Positions 21,068 to 31,797 of a DNA stretch of 47,213 nucleotides are shown here, in pieces. Below the pieces are notes generated by a model. That model was not told where the DNA came from. It saw nothing but the letters and a program-made list of their open reading frames with translations, and did not search any database. Numbering within the stretch: the stretch's first letter is position 1; each line of letters starts with the position of its first letter. Source of the stretch: Bigelowiella natans CCMP2755 (taxonomy: Eukaryota; Cercozoa; Chlorarachniophyceae); the NCBI GenBank assembly GCA_000320545.1, contig ADNK01000824.1, positions 82,501-129,713 on the forward strand, read 5' to 3'. The position numbers were made by a program, and so were the translations under genes.

Positions 21068-22607
21068 TTAGATCATGGAACCGAGATGAACTTGGACTCC
21101 CATTTTTGGCTTCGCGCCAAGATCATTGAGGTTGACATCTGCACCAGCGCTAACTTCAACACCTGCACGGACCTTGTGGTGGACAGCAACACCAACAGTT
21201 CCTGAAGCATCGATGCGTCCGGACACGGTGGAAGAGTCATCGAGGGAGTGGGAAACTCCTGCCATGAAATTGTGGCCCTTAGTCTGGAAGTTGTAGCTCC
21301 CCTTAGCGGCAACTTTTGTGTCTGCGTCAAGAGTCTTGTATGCGGTTGCAGAAACTGTGTCGGTACCCTGAAGCGATCCAGCGATAGAGTAGTCTGGTCC
21401 GGAGTACTTCATTCCGATGCTAACCAAACACAGCAGACGAGAATGCCCAAGTTAATTCACATTCGCAGCGGGAGATTTAACTATTTATAAGTGGCCGCGT
21501 AACCAACGATTGTTTAATATTATATCACAACCTGTGCGCAGATACGCCGTCCTGAGTGCCCTTAACCTCTGCTCCCAGGGAAACTCCATCGAGGTTGTTG
21601 ATTCCTCCTACTGCCATGCTTCCGTGGAAAGATCCAAGTGTTTTGTCGGTCAGGCCACCAACACCAAGACTAGCTTTGAAGTTGTCCGAGGTGTACTTGG
21701 CTTCTGCATCAACCGAAGATCCTCCACTGGAAACCTTCATTTCAAGATCTGCATCCCCCATCTGAACCAAAACGTAGCTCTCGTTAGGGCTGGCGATTCT
21801 CACACCTACTATTGTCTGATCTTTCAACAGTGAAGTCAACCTTTTGGGTGGTTTTTCCGCCGGCACGGATCCTTGATTTATCATCCAGAGAGATGAATCC
21901 CTTCAAGTTATCTCCGAACTGTCTTTCGAGCTCCAAGGAAATGAGGTCGCTTGTCTTTGCGGTGCTGCTGTCGCGGAAACGGATCTCACCTGTGGATCAA
22001 CGATTATGTTCAGAAAGGATACTCATATATAACTCCATTCCTAAGTGCGTAAGAGACTCACCGGGTTCGTCAAAGGTCTTGGAAGCGACGACTTTGTTGC
22101 TACCGCTGGTTGCCTCGAGCTTCACCTTGCTGTCCTTGGGAAACTTCTTATCTGAACATCATTGGCCATGACTTGAGTGAAAGTATCTAAATCTCTTTAG
22201 ATGATTAAAGTACCGTCAAGAATTCCTCGAGCATCGGACCCAAAGTCTCCGTAGAATCCCTTTGCATCCGCATACTTCGATCTGTCAAGACAGCGAGTTT
22301 AATTAGGCGGGATTCATAGCGTGACACCTTCCAGTGCTCACCTGAAGCCAGAATTTGCGTCACAGCCTCCTCTGAGACGGTAGAGGCTGGGGCCACGGTT
22401 ATATTGCGTGACGCCTTCTGGATATTCAGAAACCCCGCCTACATTGTAAAAGCAGCCATTACACGAAGTTCCGACGAAGGAATCGAAGAACTAACCTTGG
22501 AGGTTTCCGGATCTTCCGGTTGTAAAGACAACACAGCAAAGAACCACTGCAGCCAAGGCTGCAGGAAGGTAGAGCGAAGATCGGGAGCGACGAGAGCGAG
22601 CGAACAT
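21068..22607 (-). CDS. VDAC-like beta-barrel porin with N-terminal hydrophobic leader
   Basis: Exons in coding order: 22607-22496, 22438-22342, 22281-22214, 22151-22062, 21989-21532 (with a frame break inside) and 21419-21068; about 390 residues. The body is VDAC/porin-3-like: KYADAKGFYGDFGSDARGIL, then alternating strands such as KVKLEATSGSNKVVASKTF, GAEVKGTQDGVSAHSIGMKY, and the C-terminal strand pair DASGTVGVAVHHKVRAGVEV plus KPKMGVQVHLG. VDACs carry metabolites across the mitochondrial outer membrane and have no cleaved leader. Here exon 1 encodes MFARSRRSRSSLYLPAALAA plus VVLCCVVF, a signal-anchor-like segment, and exon 2 adds SLYRLRGGCDANSG before the barrel. This suggests a plastid-envelope or periplastid porin (inference). 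Exon 5 changes frame near 21795-21840; see findings. Confidence 0.8.
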
Positions 22608-23114
22608 CTTCCAAAAGGGGGGGGGTGGGGATCTGACGGTTGAAGTCTGTGTTAAAAACAATAGGGTCTCTCGCAAGAGCCGAGCGGCACAAATCCGAAC
22701 ATTTATTTCTTCCACAAAGACAGGGTATTTACCGTGTCGCATTTCAGAATTACACCCAGTTTTCACAGGCCACTGAGAAAAACTGCGAGACCGGAAATTG
22801 ACCCTTCTCCGAATGGGCGGGAAGATTGTGATTTCCCAATGTGAGACAACTAGAATGAACAAAATTTAGACAGAATTCCAGCCCATTCCTCTTGGTGATT
22901 TATTGCCGCAAAGAGCTTTTGGACGGGATACCCCTTCTTGGTAGTTCTTACGCATTCCAGTACCCCCTTTTCAGATGAAGGTGTCATCGGGGGCATTGGA
23001 TTTAAATGTGTGCGACATAATTCTGAAGCCAATTCCGACTGTTAATCGACCTGTTTATTTCTACACCGTGTCACATCATCTAAGTCATCAATTGTGAAGC
23101 AAACGGATGATTGG

Positions 23115-23650
23115 TCAATTCTTTTCTTTTTTTTTTTCCACAGTGAATCGTCCAAACTGCTGTTCTCTTTGTTCTTCTCTTTCCTCTTCGCTGCTCTTCG
23201 ATTCCCACTCTTCCGAACGGCCAAAATTGGACATTCGCCGAATTTCTGCGTGGAGCTCTTCAGACAGAAATTCCACCTGAAAACATCTTGAAGTGCCCAC
23301 GAGATCTGCACCCTTCAGGCAGGAACCGTAGCTTTTGGCGGCGAAAATCGTCCAAGTTGGATAAGATTTAATTTATACTAAATATATCCTAAATAAAATG
23401 TCTAGTTAGAGCACCGAGACGAGGAAGACTTAGGCTACAACAGCTCCTGATTCCCGACCGCAGGGTCAATTCGTCTGCTGCACTTGCGACCATAACAGCC
23501 CCCCCAAGCCCCAAGTAGAGATACGGACAAGGCTGGGATAGCGGACTTGATTACATAGATAGTGTGGGAAATTTCTGCGAGCTGGCATACCTTGCTGCGA
23601 GTGTCCTCCAATGGTTGTGGTCGATAGTTGCGGCGTGTGCGCATCTTCAT
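23115..23650 (-). CDS. Small basic/acidic protein (candidate)
   Basis: Two exons, 23650-23591 and 23276-23115, join in phase through gtatgc...ttttcag to give 73 residues. It starts MKMRTRRNYRPQPLEDTRSK and continues VEFLSEELHAEIRRMSNFGR, followed by a Glu/Arg-rich helix and a Lys-rich end coded by an A-11 run. It looks like a short helical nuclear or RNA-associated protein, but I do not recognise it. Its first exon overlaps, on the opposite strand, the start of the proposed CK2 beta leader exon (23611 onwards). Either the two genes overlap head-to-head by 40 bases or one of the two first exons is wrong. Confidence 0.4.
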
Positions 23651-25159
23651 CCTATGGCCGTTCTTCGTCAGTAGTTCGTGCAAGACTCAGGCGTGCCGCT
23701 GCCACTGCCGCTGTTCTCTGTCTGGGGGCAATCTTGAATGTCCATCACCTCACGACGACGCCCCGCAATAACAACTACGGTGACTTCGCAAGGGTGCGGG
23801 GAAGGAGCAATCGCACTGCGGCAGCATTAGCTGCATACCACACAGCGTTCTCTGCCGCAAATATCGCCACATCTGAATGCAGAAGGGCTGGCAGATTTGA
23901 CAGATGTCCTGATGCAAGTTCTTGGAACATACTCAGAGGGGGGAAGCCTACGGTGTTGCTAAGCTAGATAATCCAGAAATGGAACTTTTGTCAAGTTATT
24001 TCGCCGTATTGAGCATTAGTCCTGCGATATGCCGGAGCTATTTTCGCATGATGAGTTCGTCATTTCTTTTACTACTATAAATGCAAACCACAACAAGCGA
24101 CACAGCTCCGGCTTCGATCCGAACAGCAACACTGATGACATGCATAAAAACCGACACACGAATACCGATAATTGCCGTTGTCTCAATCATCCCTTCTTTA
24201 GCAGCACCTACTCTAATCGTTCTCACTGTATCCACAAAATTATTCAGCGACGTGAGCTAAGTGAAGACTCGAGCAGCGATGGTATATATTCATGGCTTTC
24301 CCCGTTAGAATTACGTTCCTAATACTTTAAATACTTGCATCTTCGATACACAGACTTTGAGAATTCTTGGGTCTACCAGCACACTGTCAATCGACCTTTT
24401 CTCTGCGAGGTAGCAGTAGTTATATATAGTGTTAAAGATAGTATATACAATAGGAGGAAGAAGAAGAAGAAGAAGAAGAAGAAGAAGAAGAAGAAGAAAA
24501 TATTTTAATTATTTTCGTTCCTCACTCTCACTCCACTTTGTTCTCTCGTGTCCTACCATCATTTTTCATTATTACTTATAGGTAAATCCGGAATGGATCC
24601 GCGACACCTTCAACCTAAATGGTCTATCGACGCAGGTAGTAGATCGGTCATCTCTGCGACATTCTAAGCTCAGCACCTGAGAGAAGTTTGTTTCATCTGT
24701 TCGTAACTTGTACCAATCAGATTCCTCACTACGAGATCTGTCTTCGGAGAATTCTGGACTATGTACGACAGAAGCCAAATGATACGTTATCTGCGCTATT
24801 ATTATCGCTACCGTTTCAATCATCATTATCATCATTGTCATTATCATTATCATCCTACTCGTCGCAACCATCACATTAAATGCTTATAAATGCCACACAT
24901 AAACAATAAATGCTGATAGCCATGTATCTACCAAAATACAGGAGGTTGGTTTCGACAAGCTGCCCCCGAAGAAACAGGCAGAGCTCGAAGCATGTTGTGG
25001 TAGTTCTAGGACCATCCACAATAGAATATACGAGTTTAGAATTACTTCATTGAGAATAACAAAAACGTGAATTTCTAACGATATTTCATTGATTCGAATG
25101 AAAATGGTGGCTATGATCATGACAAGTAGGAAAGATGGCGAGGAGTACAGCACATCGTC

Positions 25160-25197
<38 letters not shown>

Positions 25198-26058
25198 CGC
25201 TACAATCTATCTCCTGATTTATCACTTCAGAAACTCTGTATGGGTTGGTGCATGCACGGTACATCACCTCACCGGAGGGGCTTGACCGGATGAGGCAGAA
25301 GTATGAAAGAGGAGGTACTTCCCGCTTGTGATCATCACCAAAGCCTTAAACGAAGAGACCAATTTCGATCATAATAATAATAGTTGGAGAGCTGTGTATT
25401 TTTAATTTTATTGTACTGCAGCGAAAATTAATGATGCCGAAAATGACTGCGAATTTGGCCTGTTCTCCTCCTCCTCCTCCTCCTCCTCCTCCTCCTCCTC
25501 CTCCTCGCCCTTCTCTTATTGTTGCTCGGAAGACTTTGGAGCATGCCCTAGGGCCCTTTGCAAAGGCTTTCGGCTGCTGCCTGTTGGAATAACGGTACTG
25601 CGCATGCATGTATGTGTGTGCGCTCAATGGGGAAACCTTTAGGTTGTAGGTGATATCAACCACTTCTTCTTCTTCTCCTTCTTCTTCTTCTTTTTCTCCT
25701 TCTTCTTGTGTATCAGGACGAGCTCAGGCTGAGGCCCGTGAAGACGTTCTGCCCGAATTGCAAGTAAGCGTTTCTTCTTTCGACAACAACCTGACCACCT
25801 CTTCCTTCCCATTGGTTGTGTAGTAGTAATAGGACGATGATGATGGATGATGATGATGATATACTTGCTAGCAGTGATAGTATCTCCACAACGTTGAATG
25901 ATAAGATTGTCCTTTTTGAAAAGGAAAAGGCATAAACACACACATACACACACGCACACACACAGCTGTAGCGAATGAGCTATATTATCCCAACTTGGTG
26001 GGCTGTGGAACTTAAATAACACCTCTTCGAGGTTCGTTGCTGATGGTTGTCTGTTCTC

Positions 26059-26097
<39 letters not shown>

Positions 26098-26377
26098 ATT
26101 ATCTGGCTGTCTTACCTTGCAGGGAGCTCTACCACGTTCGAGTAAGGCATGCGGCGACCATCGACGGGGCATTCTACACGAGGTAGATCAAGTTTTACAA
26201 CAATATGACTCTCTCTTCTCTATCTTTTCTTCTTCTTTTTCTTGTTCTTCCTCCTCCTCTTCTTCATCAACACCAACATCAATCTGTTCTTTTTGATCCT
26301 TTGATCGAAAGGAAACCACGACAACTCAGCTGTCATGAAATACCATAGCGATACTCTTAGAGCTATAATATTATCCC

Positions 26378-26411
<34 letters not shown>

Positions 26412-27393
26412 GTCATCATCATTATCATCATCATTGTCGTCATCATTATCATCATGATTGTCGCTGACAGTGTAGTTCCTCTTATGCACTGCTTCATCAT
26501 TGCTGACTTATGTGTTCTGATGGTGATCTGCTGCCTCACTCACTCACTCACTCACTCACTCTGCTGCAGAACATTTCCGCACATGTTTCTACTCAAGTAC
26601 CCCCACCTACAACCTAAATGCCAGCCGGTAAATCAGACAAAAAGAATGATAATTCGCATTGATGCTTTGGAGGCGTTAATCTTCTTTTATTGCATCACCA
26701 TCTCACCAGCATAATAGTAGTCTGAATCCAAGCTACTTTCTAGCTACTACATCCTGAAACGACGTGGCGGGCACGAATGACTGATCATCATTGTCTTCTC
26801 AGGTGAAGTATCAACCGACAATATTTGGGTTCAACGTCAAGTATCCGGATCTGCCAACGGTAGTAGAAAGTAGAAGGGAAGGAGAAGGAAGAGGAAGAGG
26901 GAGGAGGAGGTTCCCTCCTTTTAAATCTAAGTTTCTTCCATCATGACAGGCCGATGACTATGCACTTCAAGAAAAGGCAAAGTTGGAAAAGGAGCAAGCA
27001 GAGGCAAGGGCCAAAGAAGAGCAAGCAGAACGAGTAACCAATCATGAATTGTTTCGTGGAAGTAAGTTTATGCTTCTCTAACACTCCTCATGCACAACAG
27101 GGCAAGGACGAGGAAAAGAAGGAAGAAAATGGTAGTGTGGACCCGAACGCTACTTCTAAGAAAGAGCAAGCTTCACAGGAGGCAAAACCAAAAGGTTTCA
27201 TGCTTCTACGGAAGAATGTGTTAAATGTGATCTAACAACTTTAAATTACACAGCAGGCGAACCTCAGCCAACATCACTTTTACCGGGCGTTCCGATGGAT
27301 AATCAGACTGTTCAGCCTCAAGATGCAGAGATGAAAGGAAGAGATCAAGACCCCCCGGCACAAAATTCCTCGCCCGTGCAGACGCGGACATAA
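23611..27393 (+). CDS. Casein kinase II regulatory (beta) subunit, extended
   Basis: CK2 beta dimerises through a zinc ribbon and holds two catalytic subunits. Exons: 23611-23952 (leader, less sure), 24248-24281, 24354-24409, 24582-24635, 24721-24785, 24920-24999, 25231-25314, 25533-25594, 25717-25763, 26123-26182, 26570-26627, 26803-26859, 26950-27033, 27101-27194, 27257-27393; all in phase, 437 residues. Family landmarks: SEDSSSD acidic N-terminus, FLCEVNPEWIRDTFNLNGL, IPHYEICLRRILDYV, ETLYGLVHARYITSPEGLDR, DFGACPRALCKGFRLLPVGI, TFCPNC (zinc Cys pairs C-x4-C and C-x2-C), TFPHMFLLKYPHLQP and IFGFNVKYPDLP. An added tail is Lys/Glu-rich then Pro/Gln-rich. The leader exon encodes RLRRAAATAAVLCLGAIL and ends ILRGGKPT. 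An alternative start is the ATG at 24029, whose frame runs straight into the acidic exon. Confidence 0.85.
24452..24498. repeat. (GAA)n tract
   Basis: Pure AAG/GAA run in the CK2 beta intron between exons ending 24409 and starting 24582. Confidence 0.95.
25466..25506. repeat. (CTC)n pyrimidine tract before an acceptor
   Basis: Pure CTC run 26 bases upstream of the CK2 beta acceptor at 25531-25532. It can act as the polypyrimidine tract of that intron. CAT (25154-25196), TTG (26058-26098) and CAT (26379-26410) runs lie in other introns of the gene. Confidence 0.9.
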
Positions 27394-28078
27394 ATTTAGA
27401 GAAATATTATATCAAGTAGCGGTGATTATATATTTCTTAGCAATTCGTGAATCCATTGCGGGAGATATAGACGACGTGGATGTAGCTGCTACTTTAACCA
27501 CGCCTCTGCGTGCATTGCGATCACACGCATGATTACGCATCAAAGTTTGCATGTGCATCATGAATCATGAATGATGTTGCATGGGCAATGAGCAGGGCGC
27601 CTTAGGGTTATAACTACACTGCAATTTAACAATTATGATACTGGTGCAACCGCATCGACAGCCATTCTGTACATGTGCGATGTGAGTGTACGAATACTCC
27701 TCCCACGCACAATGTGATCTCGGGAGCTGTTATATACGGCGAGGACCGTGTGGATAGTTGCTAATAAAGCTTTGCATGAAAGTGCTAGATATATCGATAG
27801 CCATGATAATCGTATGAGCATAGCCGTGCACATTCATGAGAGAAACCTTGATGTGTACATGCTTATGATGCACCAGGACATCGCAAAACAAATGTGCTGA
27901 CCCCTGGCTCTTATTCCGCTAAACCATCATCAGTGCAACTGCGCCGCTTGGCATAACGATCTATGCGGACAGGGGAAAATACTATTGCGTTGTTAAACCC
28001 TGTAAATATCACTGGGTGATTGCAACGCTGTGTCTGTACAACTTTTATCGAACATTGCTTACAATAACTAGTATCAGA
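27394..28078. other. Convergent spacer with GCATG words
   Basis: No coding exon was found. Lies between the ends of CK2 beta (+) and the membrane-protein gene (-). It is rich in gcatg, catgaatcatgaatgatg and gtgctaga words (27520-27850). The palindrome signal is weaker than in the other convergent spacers but of the same kind. Confidence 0.55.
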
Positions 28079-29350
28079 TCATTTGTTACTGATCTCATCG
28101 GTATTACTCTCGGAGGCGCCATTACCACCGTCCGCACTACTATTGCCTTTGACCATATCTTGGTTGACGATTTTTGCAAATTCTTCATGAGATAGGAAGT
28201 CAACGAGGATGACCAACACAGTTTCTTGCAGCCAGTTCTGGATCCAGGGATCGTCTATAATCTATAAACATGCGAATAATGTGTGTCACATTAACATGCT
28301 GCAACAACGTACAAAATTGTATTTTCGTCATCTCACACCTCATGAGTGTTCCAAAGAGCAATGTCTGTGGTACCATCCACAACCCAGTCCTGTCGAAGAA
28401 GCCACACGATCAATTCGCGTAGGCTTCTATACGTCGTTGGCTCCTTTATCACGTCTCGGATCTCGAAAATTACCACGTCTCAAATAAGAAAAGATAGATT
28501 CGGCGAATAATTACATAAAAAAGTAAAAATGGAAAAGAAAGTTTTGTTCCGCATCTCTCACTACGGCCATGCACTAAAGTTGTATGCTACGGCCACACTC
28601 ATCCACATCAGCGATATGCATGTCTTGTGTCGATGATATCGTTACACTGAGAAGAAAGCCTACCAGATCAATGACTGCCTCTCGTATATTCTCATCCTTG
28701 GATAGGAGAGCGTGTACTACATTTCGCGAGAGCTGCTGAACAGCCGCCTGAACGACCTGAGGTGGGAGAGTAGTTGGAGTGGTAAACACTTCGCTGATAA
28801 TGTGATGAAATTTTTAATGAAAATATCCTGCCTGGTCCTCCAAGGTTTGAGACGTTATCTCAACTACTTCCTGTGAGAAGTAACTCCTTATTGTGGGAAG
28901 ATAGTACACTAGAAGCCCCCCTCCGGCACAGATAGCGACGACTCCAAACCTAATAATAACATAGGAAAGTGTTTCCCTTGGCATCACTGCCGTTCCCATC
29001 AACAGCTACCGATTTCCCCCTTATCTACACCATCATAATTTCGTCCTATTTCCCTATAATTTTTTGGTTTCTCCCATATAATCGTAATCATTATCGATCA
29101 ATCACCTTCGAGCTTTGTTCCACCATCCATCATAATATTTTCGGAGCTCCTCCAACACCTCCTTCGTCGAAGAGGCCCGTGTGTATGATCGCACAGGAGG
29201 GCGACGACGAAGCGAATATCTACTTCTAGTGCACATTTGAAGTGGTCTCATCCCTGGCTTTGCCCGCGCCATGCGGCAGAGGGCGCGGGTGGGTGAGGGG
29301 AGCATTCGTTTGCTGCCTCCAGATGTGTATTGGACGAGTATTGTGTACAT
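28079..29350 (-). CDS. Single-pass membrane protein with basic leader, unknown family
   Basis: Five exons in coding order: 29350-29106, 28949-28832, 28756-28664, 28461-28339, 28261-28079; 253 residues, all in phase. The N-terminus is Arg-rich without acidic residues to about residue 60 (YSLRRRPPVRSYTRASS), as in mitochondrial presequences. One transmembrane segment follows (FGVVAICAGGGLLVYYL, about 84-100). The rest is helical, with a repeating pattern in which hydrophobic helices follow a Glu/Asp-Pro turn: VVQAAVQQLSRNVVHALL, IREAVIDL, RDVIKEPTTYRSLRELIVWL, IIDDPWIQNWLQETVLVILV. This suggests tandem helical repeats. It is probably a mitochondrial inner-membrane protein (inference). The second intron has a GC donor (CAG|gcagga). 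The tail is Ser/Asn/Asp-rich. Confidence 0.65.
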
Positions 29351-29652
29351 GTACGTCAAGCTAATATCCTTTGTCGCAGGGCATTAAATATAGGTTATTT
29401 TGGATCAATTTATCACCTCTTCGGTGGGGAATCAAGGGAAGTCGTAGTGGTAAAATTAAGAGCATTTTACTGGCGTCTTTCGCGGAAATAAATTGTCCAA
29501 TGAATGTAGGCGGATATTATACAGAGACATGGATTTATTGCTCTTTCGAGCGCAATTATGAGGGGTGGCGGGGCAATGGGAATCGGCGATAATGACAGCG
29601 ACGGCAGCAGAGCTGCTTGAATCTGTGTGAAAATGGAGCATGCTCGCCTCAG
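29351..29652. other. Divergent spacer
   Basis: About 300 bases between two start codons. A short AT-rich stretch (29385-29480) is followed by no recognisable motif. No CTAG/GCATGC palindromes occur. Confidence 0.5.
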
Positions 29653-30867
29653 ATGCAACATCTCCTCCTGTCACCGTGTTCTAAGGACCGCTCTTTTCGG
29701 GTGAGTGAAGTGTTGTGCCGTACCAGAGTTTGCATCAATCATCATCGTCGTCATTTTCATCATCATCAGCACCGTACTCATCATGTGTTGCTTGGATGTG
29801 TATTCAAACATACGAGCAGCCTCCTCTTGTCGGGTTTAAGGATTTGGCTGGTATCCAAGCCGACTCTTGGCCTTGCTCGTCCACGAGGACGAGGGGGCAG
29901 AGGGTTTGGAGGCGTACGAATCACAACTCCGAACGCTCGTGATTCGACGAGCTCGTCTGATAATGAGATGGCTGGTCCGCTGCCACCACTGCTTCAAAAG
30001 CCTACGATCCCTGTTAAAAAAGGTCAGAGTGGCAGCGTCCTGCTTTAGTTGTATAGTAGATAATATTTCGCAACTTGTACGCTTCTGACTGATACCCAGG
30101 CCCATCGAGACAACCAAAGAAACTTAAAGGCCGGAAAAAATATTTGAAGGAGATGGAAGAACGAATTCGCCAACGAGAAATTGTAACTACCATTATCATT
30201 ATCTAAGAGATCCTGCGAAACAAATTCTTTCCATAATTTCCCTTTTAGAAACGCGCCCAGGGCTACATCGGCGGCAATCTTGCGATACCGTATGTAGAAG
30301 AACGACAATGATATTGTTCAACTTTTCCACCCTGCTGCTTCTAAAAAAGGATTGCTATTTTCATTATTGCAGAGAAATACGACGTAAAGTGAAGGAGAAA
30401 CGCATGAACGAGACTGAGCAGATCGAGTAATGACACCTCTACACGTCAATACAACATACCAGAGAAAGATGATTGTCTTTGTATCTTGAACGTCCCATTA
30501 TAAAAATATAATTTTATGCTTGATTCGGTTTCTTATTGTGTACTGCTCTACTGCTGCTATATATTTTCTGTTGCAGGTACTTTAAGAGTACACTGGAGGC
30601 CCTCATAGAGGTGATAAAATTAGTGCGAGAGAAAACTGTTAGCGTCAGCAATCATCGTCCTGTTGGCACTCTTTAATTTGGCTTGTCATTGCTTGTTTTC
30701 TCTTCATGTGCTTCTTTGACACACAGGAGGACCGAGCAAGAAATCCTGCAGCAATCGAGGAAATGGAAAAAAAATACGAGCGTCTCGACCAGAAATTAAA
30801 GCAGTCAAGGTAGTGTAAGCATTGTTAACTTTCCAGATCAATGTTTCCCTCAGGGTACACGCGAAAC

Positions 30868-30910
<43 letters not shown>

Positions 30911-31092
30911 TCAGGGAGGATGAAACACCTCTCGTAAAGCGTGCTTTGAAGGCGATGCACCGCGAGAGTGATGCGGAACTTAAACAAGGAAAGAAATGGC
31001 GCAAGGGGAAAGGCAAGAAATCTAAAATGAAGACAGCATCGTCGGCGAAGAAAGCTCGAACAAATTATGAACTAGGTGATGGTCTTGAGTAA
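29653..31092 (+). CDS. Basic coiled-coil protein, probably nuclear
   Basis: Eight exons (29653-29700, 29860-30022, 30100-30182, 30249-30289, 30373-30426, 30577-30610, 30727-30809, 30915-31092) join in phase to 227 residues. The N-terminus has an RGG-type segment (RPRGRGGRGFGGVR) and a Ser-rich stretch. It is followed by a charged helical core: KGRKKYLKEMEERIRQREI, AIPEIRRKVKEKRMNETEQI, EEMEKKYERLDQKLKQSR. The C-terminus has VKRALKAMHRESDAELKQGK and a Lys-rich block GKGKKSKMK. The pattern suits a nucleolar rRNA-processing or snoRNP-associated factor, but I cannot assign a family. The acceptor of the last exon is fed by a (CT)n microsatellite at 30872-30908. Introns are short (about 66-160 bases). 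Confidence 0.7.
30871..30909. repeat. (CT)n tract acting as polypyrimidine tract
   Basis: A CT run of about 38 bases ends five bases before the acceptor attcag of the final exon at 30915. Confidence 0.9.
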
Positions 31093-31797
31093 TTATAAGG
31101 AATACCCAACGCCTGCTAATGTAGCAATGTGTGCAAACAATCCAAAGTAGCTGCATGCTGCTAGCATGTATTATGACTTATGCACATGCTAGCATGCTAC
31201 ACTACTGATGTTGCACTGACTACGCAGCTATCATAATCGAGTTTCAGACTGCATGTCCAATGCTAGCTAGCTAGTTAGCTAGAATACTACGCGGCGGAAT
31301 TGTTTGACATGTAATAAAACAGGATCAGGCACACATATATCGTCCATATCTAGATATCTAGATATTGTCATCCATATCTAGATGCAACCTGTCGCACATG
31401 CTAGTATGCTTTCTCGAAGTGCGAATTATTAACTTATACATGTATCGTATGATTCGTACCTGGTACGTTTGCAAAAGTGTCGTAGCTGTGCATGAGCATA
31501 CCCGCAGCGGGAGCTCATGCACACATAGCATGGTGCGCATGTAATATTGCCACTGCCGAAAACCAATTTTAGGATGATATTAGGACCTTAATAATTGTGC
31601 CATAATCTAGAGTTGTGTATGCGTCGCTTTCAAGAGCTTGTGTTCTGCGAGTGACGCTATGCGATGTATGATATGATGCAAATTCTCAACGCCATTTCAT
31701 TTCCACGCATACACATGCGTGAATACATCTCGCAAGCAACCAATCCTTCCTCGCGGGCGATACCCCTCGAATACGAGCCCGACGGAGTTTTCTATCA
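31093..31797. other. Convergent spacer with palindromes
   Basis: No coding exon was found. CATGCTAGCATGC lies at 31185-31197, containing the perfect 12-bp palindrome; a near copy is tgctgctagcatgta at about 31157. The spacer also holds ctagctagctagttagctag near 31263, the inverted pair tctagatatctaga near 31350, and a gcatgagcatacc...gggagctcatgc hairpin-like stretch near 31489-31520. Confidence 0.7.

Noticed and set aside
22491-22862. 123-codon minus-strand frame overlapping the porin start
   Set aside because: It reads another frame of the leader exon; the porin leader is in phase with five downstream exons.
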